From CAYVTM01 sp964454645 (GTDB lineage Bacteria > Bacteroidota > Bacteroidia > Sphingobacteriales > Sphingobacteriaceae): DNA of 64,000 nucleotides. The notes under the pieces were generated by a model, which was given only the letters and a program-made list of their open reading frames with translations, was not told the DNA's origin and searched no databases. Where the stretch lies: positions 248,001 through 312,000 of the forward strand of contig CAYVTM010000001.1 in the NCBI GenBank assembly GCA_964454645.1, read 5' to 3'. The position numbers and the translations under genes were made by a program. Below are positions 53,603 to 63,135 of this stretch, piece after piece; position 1 is the stretch's first letter, and the number at the start of each line of letters is the position of its first letter.

Positions 53603-53783
53603 CCCGGAAGATTTTTACATAGAAAACGGCTTATACGTATTCACGGAAAGCTATCATTTGAAAAGAGGCTATTGCTGTAAGAATGCTTGCAGGCATTGCC
53701 CCTGGGGCTATGCACAAAAAATACCCGAAAAAAATAAAAATGAAGAAGATTCTGAAAAATCTCGAAAAGATTCAAACAATTAA
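53592..53783 (+). CDS. DUF5522 small cysteine-rich protein
   Basis: A 63-residue protein with LKRGYCCKNACRHCPWGY at residues 23-40, giving Cys28, Cys29, Cys33 and Cys36, enough to hold a metal ion or cluster. The end is lysine/glutamate-rich (KNKNEEDSEKSRKDS). The family (DUF5522) is small, of unknown role, and occurs in Bacteroidota and other groups. It overlaps the exonuclease gene by eleven bases. Confidence 0.87.
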   Translation: MMPDPEDFYIENGLYVFTESYHLKRGYCCKNACRHCPWGYAQKIPEKNKNEEDSEKSRKDSNN

Positions 53784-53806
53784 CAGTAGATTAGTGTACT
53801 AAACAT

Positions 53807-54280
53807 ATGACTATTATGGAATTAGAGAAGGAAATTTTTCAAAAAAATTTTAAAGGTGAACATCAAAAAGCTACAGTAAATTTAATTTATACCTACAATT
53901 GGGCAGTATCAAATTTAAAAGATGAATTTGTACGCTACGATATCACCATTCAACAATTTAATATTTTACGGATATTGAGAGGACAGCACCCAAGTCCTGC
54001 AACTATCAATTTATTAAAAGAAAGAATGCTCGATAAGATGTGTGATGCATCGCGTATGGTTGAGCGTTTACGTCAGAAAGAACTGATCGATCGTTGTGTA
54101 AATAAACAGGATCGACGCTCGGTCGATATCCGGATATCGCAGAAAGGCCTGGGCTTATTGGAGCATATCGATCGTGAATACGATCCCAATGAATTGTTCT
54201 CCAACTTAAGTTTAGAAGAAGCACAGGAGTTGAACAGGCTCTTAGATAAGGTAAGAGGGTCAAGAACCTATAAAGTATAA
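53807..54280 (+). CDS. MarR-family transcriptional regulator
   Basis: A 157-residue regulator. Winged helix: FNILRILRGQHPSPATINLLKERMLDKMCDASRMVERLRQKELIDRCVNKQDRRSVDIRISQKG, with the recognition helix and the DRR wing typical of MarR. Helices before and after form the dimer. The target is not evident; it lies beside genes of varied function. ATG at 53807 or 53816 both possible. It is convergent with the ZIP gene and overlaps its end by 21 bases. Confidence 0.9.
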   Translation: MTIMELEKEIFQKNFKGEHQKATVNLIYTYNWAVSNLKDEFVRYDITIQQFNILRILRGQHPSPATINLLKERMLDKMCDASRMVERLRQKELIDRCVNKQDRRSVDIRISQKGLGLLEHIDREYDPNELFSNLSLEEAQELNRLLDKVRGSRTYKV

Positions 54281-55000
54281 GATTGCAATTCCGGTACCCA
54301 GTAAAATAGCAATCATCTTACGCTGATTAAAGCGATGATCGACACTCGATTCGAAAAGTATGGTTGTAGAAATATGTAAGAACATTCCGATAACCGTTGC
54401 CATAATCTTATCAAAATAAGCTGAAATATTTCCGATAGCATTGGCTTGCAAACTTGCACTCAGAAGCATGCCTGCCGGAGTCATCAAAGCAAAAATAATC
54501 AATAATAAAATCAGATAGCTTTTCTTAACCTCATGCTGTACCAAGATGCTGCTTAATGCAAAGGCAGCAGGGATATGATGTAATGCAATTCCATACAACA
54601 AAGGATGTTGATGATCGTGTGTCTCTGCAGAAGGATTATGAGCAAGCGGCATACCCTCTAAAAAAGCATGTAAGCTCAAGCTAATCATAATTCCCAGCGG
54701 AAAGCCAGGGCGATGTTGAGAGTGCTGATGATGATGGATGTGGCCGTGTTCCGCGCCTTGCGAAAATTGTTCGAGAAAAATCTGCAAGCCAAAACCCAAC
54801 AATACATACAAACCTATATCCGCACCCGAAGATTGATATACATTGGGAATTAAATGCAGTACCGTAATTGCAAATAAATATGCTCCCGAAAAGGAAAGTA
54901 ATAATTTTAAATTTTTACTATGATCCTGCTTCAACAGGAATACAGCCATCCCTCCCAAGAATGCGCTGAAAAAAAGTATCACTAAGGAATATACATCCAT
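54260..55000 (-). CDS. ZIP-family metal transporter
   Basis: A 246-residue membrane protein with about eight helices. Helix 4 has the metal-binding pattern LSLHAFLEGMPLAHNP and helix 5 GIALHHIPAAFALSSIL, both conserved in ZIP transporters. A histidine-rich loop (EHGHIHHHQHSQHR) lies between helices 3 and 4. It moves zinc or other divalent metals into the cytoplasm. It follows the PAP2 gene directly. Confidence 0.93.
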   Translation of the reverse strand: MDVYSLVILFFSAFLGGMAVFLLKQDHSKNLKLLLSFSGAYLFAITVLHLIPNVYQSSGADIGLYVLLGFGLQIFLEQFSQGAEHGHIHHHQHSQHRPGFPLGIMISLSLHAFLEGMPLAHNPSAETHDHQHPLLYGIALHHIPAAFALSSILVQHEVKKSYLILLLIIFALMTPAGMLLSASLQANAIGNISAYFDKIMATVIGMFLHISTTILFESSVDHRFNQRKMIAILLGTGIAILYFIGS

Positions 55001-55564
55001 CTAAAAACGACTAATACAATAGTTATATGAAAAAAAAGTGAATCGTCCGATTAATATACCCAGTATAATACCGCAAAGTATATCGAGCGGGTAATGAACG
55101 CCAACATATATTTGAGCGAAGGAGATGGAAGCTGCCCAAAGAATCGCTACCGGTTTTACCCAGGTAATTTTATCCTGAAAAAAGCCTCCTAAAAAAACTG
55201 CTATTCCAAAATGATTTGTAGCATGCGAGGAAACAAAACTGTAGCCGCTTCCGCATCCTACAATATTTCTTACGTACATCAAAATATCGGGATCGTTGCA
55301 GGGGCGTAAGCGCATGAAATATTGTTTGAATATTCCCGCGCTCACGAAGTCGGTTAATGCGAAAGTTAACAGTGTAAAACCTACTGCCATCCAGCCATAT
55401 TTCCTGTAATTCAGTATCAGGAATACAATCAGGAATAAATACAAAGGAGCCCAGAAATACATGCTTCGTAACAGCGGTAAAAGCCAATCGAAAAAGGGGT
55501 TCGCGAGCCCCTGATTTATCAAAAAGAATAAATTCTGATCAAATTGAATTAGGTACTCAAGCAT
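55001..55564 (-). CDS. PAP2-family phosphatase
   Basis: A 187-residue membrane phosphatase with the three motifs KQYFMRLRP, SFVSSHATNHFG and VGVHYPLDILCG. Six helices are expected. Members dephosphorylate polyprenyl pyrophosphate or other lipid phosphates. ATG at 55564 is preferred over the TTG at 55576. Stop and the ZIP start are adjacent; its start overlaps the methyltransferase end by eight bases. Confidence 0.92.
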   Translation of the reverse strand: MLEYLIQFDQNLFFLINQGLANPFFDWLLPLLRSMYFWAPLYLFLIVFLILNYRKYGWMAVGFTLLTFALTDFVSAGIFKQYFMRLRPCNDPDILMYVRNIVGCGSGYSFVSSHATNHFGIAVFLGGFFQDKITWVKPVAILWAASISFAQIYVGVHYPLDILCGIILGILIGRFTFFSYNYCISRF

Positions 55565-56315
55565 TTTTCTCAGCAATAATGATAAGTCGTTCCGATTGTT
55601 CCGGGTTATAAGGATTAAGCATATAATCTCCGAAGAGTTCTAAAATACTCAAATTTTTCAATTTAAAATATTTTTTAAAATCTTCTAAACGTAATGCTTT
55701 TACTTCTTCACGGTATCTGTGGCTCTCCCCGCAGTCCTGAAAACGTATTTCTTTCAAGAGTGTTTTATTTTCTATTTTTCTTTGGATATGAAATTCAATT
55801 CCATCCACAATTTTCAGCTCTTCCTGTTCCAGTTGATTATGCAAAATTCCGGTATTGATAAAATCCAGGATCAATTTTCCTTTAGGTTTCAGGCTTTTGG
55901 AAAACATTTGTATGGCTTTTAAATTTTCTCTTTCCGACCGGAAGTATCCGAAACTGGTGAACAGATTAAATACATAATCGAAATAGTTGCTATACAACAG
56001 GTTCCGCATATCATGTACATAAAAGTGTAAGGTATCGTTTGCCGATTGAGAAGCGTAATGAATATTTTCGGGGGATAGGTCAATCCCGGTAACATCAAGT
56101 CCTTGTTGATTGAGATGAATGGAATGCCGGCCCCGGCCACAACCGGCATCCAAGGCACGTGCGCCTTGTGCGGGCTTTAGGTGTTCGTATATGCGGTCGA
56201 TAAAGTCCTCCGCCTCTTTAAAATCTCTGTTGGCATACAAAATATGATAGTATGGCGAATTAAACCAACTTTTATACCATTTCTTTGCAGACTTGCTCAT
56301 TTTTATTTTCCTCAT
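55557..56315 (-). CDS. Class I SAM-dependent methyltransferase
   Basis: A 252-residue methyltransferase: SKSAKKWYKSWFNSPYYHILYANRD at the N-terminus, SAM motif ALDAGCGRGRHSIHLNQQGLDVTGIDLSP, DYVFNLFTSFGYF and LILDFINT. It looks like the small-molecule group; substrate unknown. It heads a minus-strand row with PAP2 and ZIP, with overlap at its end. An alternative ATG at 56300 would give a shorter N-terminus. Confidence 0.85.
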   Translation of the reverse strand: MRKIKMSKSAKKWYKSWFNSPYYHILYANRDFKEAEDFIDRIYEHLKPAQGARALDAGCGRGRHSIHLNQQGLDVTGIDLSPENIHYASQSANDTLHFYVHDMRNLLYSNYFDYVFNLFTSFGYFRSERENLKAIQMFSKSLKPKGKLILDFINTGILHNQLEQEELKIVDGIEFHIQRKIENKTLLKEIRFQDCGESHRYREEVKALRLEDFKKYFKLKNLSILELFGDYMLNPYNPEQSERLIIIAEKNA

Positions 56316-56384
56316 CTATTCCTAAGCTATAAAAATAATTTTTCGGCTTAGCTTATTCTTCGACAAATGTCTTATAATTTTTTA

Positions 56385-56392
56385 CTTTTGCA
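56385..56392 (+). promoter_or_regulatory. -7 box of glmM
   Basis: TACTTTTG matches TAnnTTTG and lies 16 bases before the TTG start of glmM. It supports the use of that start. Confidence 0.5.
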
Positions 56393-56408
56393 CTAAATCA
56401 GAAGAAAA

Positions 56409-57821
56409 TTGACACTTATAAAATCTATTTCGGGTATTCGGGGTACCATAGGAGGGAAAGTTTCTGAAGGCTTAAGCCCGCTCGATATTGTAAAATTTAC
56501 GGCTGCCTACGGGACCTGGGTAATTGAAACTACGGGAATCTCTAAAGTTGTTATCGGAAGAGATGCCCGCATCTCGGGTACCATGGTTAATAATTTAGTA
56601 GTAGGCACCTTGCAGGGTTTGGGGATAGATGTGATCGACCTAGGACTGTCCACTACACCCACCGTAGAAATTGCTGTTCCCGATGAACAGGCGGGAGGAG
56701 GTATTATCCTGACAGCGAGCCACAATCCCAAACAATGGAATGCTCTAAAATTATTGAATAGTAAGGGTGAATTTATTTCCGATGCGGAAGGGAAGAAAGT
56801 GTTGGAGATTGCTGAGCAAGGAGATTTCAACTTTGCGGAAGTGCAGGATTTAGGAACCTATGAAATCGATAATTCATATATTCATAAACATATCAGGAAG
56901 ATTCTCGATTTACCGTTGGTAGATGTGGAAGCAATCAAAGCAAAGAATTTTAAAGTAGTAATTGATTGTGTGAATTCTACGGGAGGTATTTTTGTGCCGG
57001 AGTTGTTGAGGGCATTGGGTGTAAATCAAATCGTAGAATTGTATTGTAATCCCGATGGAAAATTTCCGCATAACCCCGAACCGCTTCCCGAAAATTTAAC
57101 AGCTTTATCGGCAGAAGTCCTTGCGCGTAATGCTGACCTGGGAATAGCCGTAGATCCGGATGTCGACAGATTATGTTTTGTGAACGAAGATGGAAATATG
57201 TTCGGAGAAGAATATACATTGGTTGCTGTTGCCGACTATGTATTGAATGCTATCAGTGGTGAATATTTAAAGAAACAAGGTAAGTTGAAAAATACGGTTT
57301 CGAATTTGTCCTCCACACGCGCTTTGCGTGATGTAACGGAAAAGGCAGGAGGGGTCTATACTGCGTCTGCAGTGGGTGAGGTAAACGTGGTGACTGCCAT
57401 GAAGGAATCAAAAGCGGTGATTGGTGGAGAAGGAAACGGTGGAATTATTTATCCCGAATTGCATTACGGTCGTGATGCATTGGTAGGCATTGCATTGTTC
57501 TTAACACATTTAGCAAAATCGGGTAAAAGCATTTCCGGATTAAAAGCTACTTATCCGAGTTATTTTATTTCAAAAAATAAAATAACTTTAACACCTGAAC
57601 TGGATTTGGATGAGTTGATGAAAAAAATCCAGGAAAAATATCAGGCACAACCCATTAATACGGTAGATGGACTGAAGATAGAGTTTGATAAAGAATGGGT
57701 ACACCTTCGGAAATCGAACACCGAACCAATCATTCGTATTTATTCTGAAGGGAATAGCGAAACAACAGCCGAAAGTTTAGCGCATAAAATTATGGCTGAT
57801 ATTAAAGAATTAATGAACTAA
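56409..57821 (+). CDS. glmM: Phosphoglucosamine mutase
   Basis: Interconverts glucosamine-6-phosphate and -1-phosphate for UDP-GlcNAc synthesis. The 470-residue alpha-D-phosphohexomutase has the serine loop TASHNPKQWNALK (Ser104), metal loop DPDVDRL, GEGNGGIIYPEL and the C-terminal phosphate-binding RKSNTEPIIRIYSE. The start is TTG at 56409; the N-terminus TLIKSISGIRGTIGGK matches related enzymes exactly, so the rare start seems right. Related phosphomannomutase activity is possible. The cysteine desulfurase gene follows 11 bases later. Confidence 0.9.
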   Translation: MTLIKSISGIRGTIGGKVSEGLSPLDIVKFTAAYGTWVIETTGISKVVIGRDARISGTMVNNLVVGTLQGLGIDVIDLGLSTTPTVEIAVPDEQAGGGIILTASHNPKQWNALKLLNSKGEFISDAEGKKVLEIAEQGDFNFAEVQDLGTYEIDNSYIHKHIRKILDLPLVDVEAIKAKNFKVVIDCVNSTGGIFVPELLRALGVNQIVELYCNPDGKFPHNPEPLPENLTALSAEVLARNADLGIAVDPDVDRLCFVNEDGNMFGEEYTLVAVADYVLNAISGEYLKKQGKLKNTVSNLSSTRALRDVTEKAGGVYTASAVGEVNVVTAMKESKAVIGGEGNGGIIYPELHYGRDALVGIALFLTHLAKSGKSISGLKATYPSYFISKNKITLTPELDLDELMKKIQEKYQAQPINTVDGLKIEFDKEWVHLRKSNTEPIIRIYSEGNSETTAESLAHKIMADIKELMN

Positions 57822-57832
57822 GCGTATATACC

Positions 57833-58969
57833 ATGAGAGTATATTTAGATAATGCCGCAACCACACCGATCGATCCTGAAGTGGTAAAAGTTATGACCGG
57901 GGTATTGGAAAACCAATTTGGAAATCCTTCATCGATACATGCACATGGGCGTGAGGTCCGCTCATTAGTAGAACAGGCAAGGAAAACGGTTGCTAAATTA
58001 TTGAATGCAAGTCCGGCCGAAATATTTTTCACTTCCGGCGGTACCGAAGCAGATAACATGGCGATACGATGCAGTATCAATGATCTGGGGATCAAACATG
58101 CCATTACTTCGGCCATCGAACACCATGCGGTATTGCACACCCTTGAAGCTCTGGAAAAGCAGGGTTTAATTAAGCTTAGTTTTGTAAATTTAGACGAATT
58201 AGGTCATGTTGATTTGAATCATCTGGAAGAATTACTGAAATCCAGCGAGCGCTCATTAGTATCTTTAATGCACGCGAATAACGAGATTGGTAATTTGCTG
58301 GATATAGAAAAGGCCGGGGATCTCTGTGAACACTATAATGCCATTTTTCATTGCGATACTGTACAAACGATGGGGCATTACACGCACGACTTATCTAAAT
58401 TGAAAGTACATTTCTTAACCTGCGCAGCACATAAATTGCACGGTCCTAAGGGTATTGGATTTTTATACATTAATAATAGCATTAAAATTAATCCGTTAAT
58501 TTTTGGGGGCGCTCAGGAACGGAATATGCGTGGCGGTACCGAGAATGTATATGGTATCATAGGATTAGCGAAAGCCTTAGAGATTGCTTATGCAGAAATG
58601 GAACAACACCAAAAACATGTGCAATCGCTTAAATCCTATATGATCGGGCAATTAAAAGATACGATTACGAATGTTCGCTTTAACGGAGATATCCGTCCCG
58701 ATAAAAGTTTATATACAGTATTGAATGTAGCATTTCCTGCCGGTGAAATGGGAGAGATGTTGCTCTTCAGTTTAGATATTGCCGGTATATCGGCTTCGGG
58801 CGGCAGCGCCTGCTCTTCGGGATCGAATGTAGGGTCTCATGTACTGACAGCGATAGGATCCGACCCTTCGTGCGCTTCGGTTCGTTTTTCTTTCAGTAAA
58901 TACAATACTAATGAGGAAATAGATTTCACACTGTTGAAATTAAAAGAAACTTTGTTTGTAAAGGCTTAA
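57833..58969 (+). CDS. Cysteine desulfurase
   Basis: A 378-residue PLP enzyme of the NifS/IscS family that takes sulfur from cysteine for iron-sulfur clusters or thiolation. It starts VYLDNAATTPIDPEV, has the TSGGTEADNMAI motif, PLP Lys201 in CAAHKLHGPKG, and the active-site Cys327 in SASGGSACSSGS. It has no SufE or IscU gene beside it. It lies 11 bases after glmM and is followed by a 220-base gap. Confidence 0.94.
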   Translation: MRVYLDNAATTPIDPEVVKVMTGVLENQFGNPSSIHAHGREVRSLVEQARKTVAKLLNASPAEIFFTSGGTEADNMAIRCSINDLGIKHAITSAIEHHAVLHTLEALEKQGLIKLSFVNLDELGHVDLNHLEELLKSSERSLVSLMHANNEIGNLLDIEKAGDLCEHYNAIFHCDTVQTMGHYTHDLSKLKVHFLTCAAHKLHGPKGIGFLYINNSIKINPLIFGGAQERNMRGGTENVYGIIGLAKALEIAYAEMEQHQKHVQSLKSYMIGQLKDTITNVRFNGDIRPDKSLYTVLNVAFPAGEMGEMLLFSLDIAGISASGGSACSSGSNVGSHVLTAIGSDPSCASVRFSFSKYNTNEEIDFTLLKLKETLFVKA

Positions 58970-59189
58970 TAATCAGTAAATATAACTCCAGGTCCAAGCA
59001 AAAAAGCATCAAATTCTTAATTATCCTTTCTTAAAAAAAACTGTACAAGCCCGAATTCTTTTTGTGCTCTTCGTATTTTTCGTATTTTTAGCGACTAAAC
59101 AAAAATTTTAAGAAGATTCATTCAATATTTCGTTGATGTAATCTTTTTAAACGCTTTTCCTTCAACGAAGGAAGAAAAATTTACGCATC
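58970..59189. other. Gap upstream of the histidine kinase
   Basis: The 220 bases hold a tandem TTCGTATTTTTCGTATTTTT near 59071-59090, two near matches to the -7 consensus, and no open frame. The promoter of the kinase gene is probably here, but the match is not exact. Confidence 0.35.
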
Positions 59190-61271
59190 ATGACTCTCAA
59201 TAACAAGCTGTTGCTAATCCTTTGGATTGCATGTTTGTATTTTTTTAGTTCCTGTGAAAATACAGGTATCGGATACGATATTGAGCAGGAAAGAGGTTAT
59301 GTAGAGACATTAATCGATCAGGTTGATTCTATAATTATCAGAGAAGGCGACAGTGTAGCATTGAAGTTTGTCGATTCCCTGGCTAAAGATGATCCCTATA
59401 AAAATACGCTTGTCTTTCGTAAATCGACATTACAGGTCTTAAGTAAGATCTATTATAATCTTAAGGATTATACCAGGGCTATAGCTACGATAAACCAGGC
59501 ACTTCTATTGGTCGATTCACATCAAAATTATTTTTTACGAGACCGCCCTTATGTATTAATTATGAAGGCTGATATCTACCTGCGGATGGGTAATTATCAA
59601 CAGGCATATACTCAGTTGTATCAGGCACGAAAGATAAGTGAACAGATAAACGACACTTGTTCCTATGCAAATTATGATTACCGTATTGCTGTTGTTTTAT
59701 ACCGGCAGGAACAATACAGGGAGGCGAAAGAGCTTTTTAAAAAAAGTTTCTGGAAGTATGAAATTTGTTCCAAAGATTTTGCAAACCGGTACAGACTGCA
59801 GGAAATCCTTACGAATATCGGGCTCTGTTATTATCAATTAGGAAATTATGATTCCGCAATCTTTTATTACGATAGTGCATTAGTACAAAATTTTCTGCTC
59901 AAAGATGAGAGCCCTCATCAGATCAAATACGATCGGGTTGCGGCAGGAGTTATCAATGGAAATATAGGTAAAGCTTATGCTGCATTAAAGGACTTCCCCA
60001 AGGCGATTGAGCATTTAAAATATAATATAGATATAAATATCCGGCCCGATTACGACCAGCAAGACGCTTTAACCTCTTTGTTGGCGCTTGCAGAAATTTA
60101 TGTAGAAGAGCAGAAATGGGCTGAAGTAAGAGTATGTTTGGATAAAATAGACGAAGTAAATGCTCTTTACAGCAGATCGGATATTACTGAAAAAGCGCTC
60201 AACCTCGAATGGCAATATCATTTAGAAAAGAATGATCTGAGGGAAGGATTAGAAGTAGCCAACCGATATAAATATGTAAGCGACTCTATTCAGAAAAGCA
60301 GGAACGTAACCATACTGAGCGATGTTCGCTTAAGTATTCAGAGTTTAGAGAGTGATTATGAAATCGAGCTGCTGAAAAATGAAAATGCTACCAAAAATAC
60401 AGTAGTGATATACAGTGTTGCTTTGGTAGTTTTGGTCTTATTGATAGCCTTTATTATTTTGTATGCATGGCTGAATGCGCGTAAGCAAAACAGGATGCTC
60501 GAAACATTGAATATACAAATTGCTTCTCAGAATATATTGCTTGCGCAAAGCAAAAAAGATTTAGAGTCGATTAATGTGAAACTAGAGCATGAAGCACAAG
60601 AGAAAGACCGGATACTCAGTATTGTTGCGCATGATTTGAGAAATCCGATTTCCGCCATCTCTTCTATCTGTACAATATTAGCAGAGGATAATACTACTGA
60701 AGAAACAAAATACGAACTTATCGGATTAATCCAAAGCTCTTGCTTAAGTTCATTGGAATTAATCAATGAAATCTTGGTAGTATCGGAAATTAACAAAGGA
60801 GAGAATGAGTTTTTGAGAGAAGAGCTTAGCCTGCATCAGCTCATTCAATCAACAGTGGATCTCATCCGGTTTAAAGCCGAAGAGAAAAATCAAAAAATAG
60901 TCCTTCAGCTTCCCGAAGAGGATAGAAAGGTGCAATTAAATATTGAAAAAATCCGTAGAGCAATAAGTAATCTGATCAACAATGCTATTAAGTTTAGTCA
61001 TGAAGAGACCGAAATTCAAGTGATTGTAACTTATACGGATCATACTTATCGCATCCACGTCCGCGATTTTGGAATAGGAATACCTGATAAAATATTGCCT
61101 GATATTTTTAAAAGTTTCTCGGGAGCAAAGCGTTTCGGTACCAATGGAGAAACACCTTTCGGTCTGGGGCTCTCAATAGTGAAACAAATCGTTGAGGTTC
61201 ATGGTGGAAAAATACATGTAGAATCTCAGCCGAATAAAGGAGCAACCTTTACCATCGAATTACCTTTCTAA
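59190..61271 (+). CDS. TPR-containing sensor histidine kinase
   Basis: A 693-residue sensor kinase. An N-terminal signal ending at Cys22 (FFSSCENTG) may be a lipoprotein signal. TPR-like helical repeats follow (about residues 75-370; ALLLVDSHQNY, YQQAYTQLYQARKI). One membrane helix lies at about 404-428, then a coiled linker. HisKA has His481 in IVAHDLRNPISAIS. The ATPase domain has NNAIKFS, DFGIGIP (626-632) and FGLGLSIV (657-664). No response regulator is adjacent. This periplasmic-TPR layout is common in Bacteroidota. Confidence 0.92.
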   Translation: MTLNNKLLLILWIACLYFFSSCENTGIGYDIEQERGYVETLIDQVDSIIIREGDSVALKFVDSLAKDDPYKNTLVFRKSTLQVLSKIYYNLKDYTRAIATINQALLLVDSHQNYFLRDRPYVLIMKADIYLRMGNYQQAYTQLYQARKISEQINDTCSYANYDYRIAVVLYRQEQYREAKELFKKSFWKYEICSKDFANRYRLQEILTNIGLCYYQLGNYDSAIFYYDSALVQNFLLKDESPHQIKYDRVAAGVINGNIGKAYAALKDFPKAIEHLKYNIDINIRPDYDQQDALTSLLALAEIYVEEQKWAEVRVCLDKIDEVNALYSRSDITEKALNLEWQYHLEKNDLREGLEVANRYKYVSDSIQKSRNVTILSDVRLSIQSLESDYEIELLKNENATKNTVVIYSVALVVLVLLIAFIILYAWLNARKQNRMLETLNIQIASQNILLAQSKKDLESINVKLEHEAQEKDRILSIVAHDLRNPISAISSICTILAEDNTTEETKYELIGLIQSSCLSSLELINEILVVSEINKGENEFLREELSLHQLIQSTVDLIRFKAEEKNQKIVLQLPEEDRKVQLNIEKIRRAISNLINNAIKFSHEETEIQVIVTYTDHTYRIHVRDFGIGIPDKILPDIFKSFSGAKRFGTNGETPFGLGLSIVKQIVEVHGGKIHVESQPNKGATFTIELPF

Positions 61272-61325
61272 ATATTTCCGGAAAACTTTTTTGTGTATAT
61301 AAGGTTCTAGCTGAAAGGAGTTTTT

Positions 61326-62192
61326 ATGAACCGTAACGTTAAAGCGAATCTTTATGCTCATGCCAAAGATATGGGAGGGACATCTGTTTTGCAACCCTTT
61401 CCGGGCAATCAGCTCGAATATGTTGACCCTTTTTTGTTGCTTCATCATCTGGATATACAATATCCCGAAGGTGTTCTTGCTCATAAAGAAGGAGTGGATC
61501 CACATCCGCATCGTGGCTTTTCTCCGGTAAGTTTTATTTTCAAAGGTGGTATCCATCATCGTGACAGCCGAATGAATAGAGGTGTTGTGTATGAAGGTGG
61601 AACGCAATGGATGCATGCGGGAATGGGAATTGTTCACAGTGAAAGACCTCCTCATGATCTGACAAAATATGGCAATCGTCAGGAAATGATTCAACTCTGG
61701 ATTAATAGTCCGGCGAAAAATAAAATGGATCAGCCTTATTATATTCCTCTGAATGCGGAAGATACTCCTTACATCTTTTCGGAGGATAGACATATTCGAA
61801 TGAATATCGTATCGGGAGAACTGATGGGTATTAAAGGGCCGATAAGCGGGCTAAGTCCGGTGAATACAGCTACACTATACTTCCAAAAAGGAGGGAAGAT
61901 TATTATTCCTCTTCCGCAAGATCATAATGCCTTTATTTACATACTGGATGGAAAATTACGCATTGAAGATTTTGGGTGGGTAGATGGCCATCATGCTGTG
62001 GTGTTCGAGAACGACGGGGATGTAATTACCTTGGAAGCACTGGAGGATACCCGGATTTTGTTGGCGAGTGGTTTGCCCCTGAATGAAAAAGCAGTAACAC
62101 ATGGTCCATTTGTAATGAACACCCAAACCCAAATCATGGAAGCTTTTCGCGATTATCAAATGGGGAAAATGGGCATACTCATAGAAGAGTAA
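61326..62192 (+). CDS. Pirin-family protein
   Basis: A 288-residue bicupin of the pirin family. The metal site is in DPHPHRGFSPVSF, with GTQWMHAGMGIVHSE and GNRQEMIQLWINSPAKNK also conserved. The iron-binding histidines (two in HPHR, one in MHAGMG, Glu in HSE) are present. Some pirins act as quercetinases; others bind proteins. A GGAG before the start is unusual for this genome. It ends one base before the convergent DUF3078 gene, with no room for a terminator. Confidence 0.93.
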   Translation: MNRNVKANLYAHAKDMGGTSVLQPFPGNQLEYVDPFLLLHHLDIQYPEGVLAHKEGVDPHPHRGFSPVSFIFKGGIHHRDSRMNRGVVYEGGTQWMHAGMGIVHSERPPHDLTKYGNRQEMIQLWINSPAKNKMDQPYYIPLNAEDTPYIFSEDRHIRMNIVSGELMGIKGPISGLSPVNTATLYFQKGGKIIIPLPQDHNAFIYILDGKLRIEDFGWVDGHHAVVFENDGDVITLEALEDTRILLASGLPLNEKAVTHGPFVMNTQTQIMEAFRDYQMGKMGILIEE

Positions 62193-63134
62193 TCAGAAAT
62201 AATAACCCAGCATTATCTGTTGTTGTACCTGACTACGGTTCAGGATATCTTCGTCATAGAGTAAATGATGGCTAAGCATGGTTTTAATATGCTTGTTGAG
62301 TTTTAAGGATAAAGAAGACTTGCTGTCTATATCAATAGACTTGAAATGGTCTTTGTTGATGAATAAATTAAGTTCATTCTGCACCTCTATATTTTTGAAA
62401 AGCTCTTTCTTAAATTCTATATATGCGGCAAATCCATATTCCCATACATGGTTCTCATTACGTGGAACATTAAATATAACATCATCTTCTGCTTGATGAT
62501 AAAGAGATTGATTCCGCACGATGCTGAGCTTAGTGCTTGCTAATCCTGCACTGAGCGATAGGCTTGTATAAGGCTTGTATGAGAATCCTGTTGACCCTAT
62601 AATATAAGCTGGTGACAGGAAAGAACTATGCAGGATAAATTCTTCTTTCCCTTGATCATTCAGGGTAGGAAGGTAGGTTTTACCCAGTTGTGTTGTAAAT
62701 TTCGCTTGTAAGTCCAGGGTGATGTCTTTTGTAAGATGACGTTTAAAGGTAGAGCGATAATAAATTTCATCTTCGTGTTTATGCAAACGCTGACCTTTGT
62801 TTTTAATAAAGCCATACTTTAGGCTTATCTTCTGTTCCTGAAACAAGTCTGAAGTGTTGCTTTTAAAATAAGGTTCCAGCTCAAGGAGACAGGCAAAATA
62901 ATTCTCTCCGGATCTTTGCCAGTCTTTATAAGTTGCTTTAGTCATGGAGAAGAATCCATTACTCCAAAGCAAGAGGTATTGTTTTTTGATAGAATCGTTG
63001 ATTATTTTTTGTTCATTGGAAATCGCTAAAAAGCTTTCGGGAAAGTTATATGCAGGTTGGAGTTTTGCAAAAGTACCTGCCTCGTAATACGGAGAAATAA
63101 ATATACTGACGATATAGAAGAATTCGGCCAGCAT
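62193..63134 (-). CDS. DUF3078-like outer-membrane beta-barrel protein
   Basis: A 313-residue protein. DUF3078-like segments: LLWSNGFFSMTKATYKDWQRSGENYFACLLELEPYF, ISLKYGFIKNKGQRLHKHEDEIYYRS, FLSPAYIIGSTGFSYKPYTSLSLSAG, and an end of alternating strands finishing QQQIMLGYYF. The start is ATG at 63134, one base after the stop of the small upstream gene, so the two are coupled. The N-terminus is hydrophobic but not a clear signal peptide. An earlier TTG at 63149 is less likely. Function is unknown. Confidence 0.72.
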   Translation of the reverse strand: MLAEFFYIVSIFISPYYEAGTFAKLQPAYNFPESFLAISNEQKIINDSIKKQYLLLWSNGFFSMTKATYKDWQRSGENYFACLLELEPYFKSNTSDLFQEQKISLKYGFIKNKGQRLHKHEDEIYYRSTFKRHLTKDITLDLQAKFTTQLGKTYLPTLNDQGKEEFILHSSFLSPAYIIGSTGFSYKPYTSLSLSAGLASTKLSIVRNQSLYHQAEDDVIFNVPRNENHVWEYGFAAYIEFKKELFKNIEVQNELNLFINKDHFKSIDIDSKSSLSLKLNKHIKTMLSHHLLYDEDILNRSQVQQQIMLGYYF

Positions 63135-63135
63135 A

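Noticed and set aside
61260..61793. 177-residue minus-strand frame inside pirin
   Set aside because: Antisense to a strongly conserved protein; no recognisable motif.
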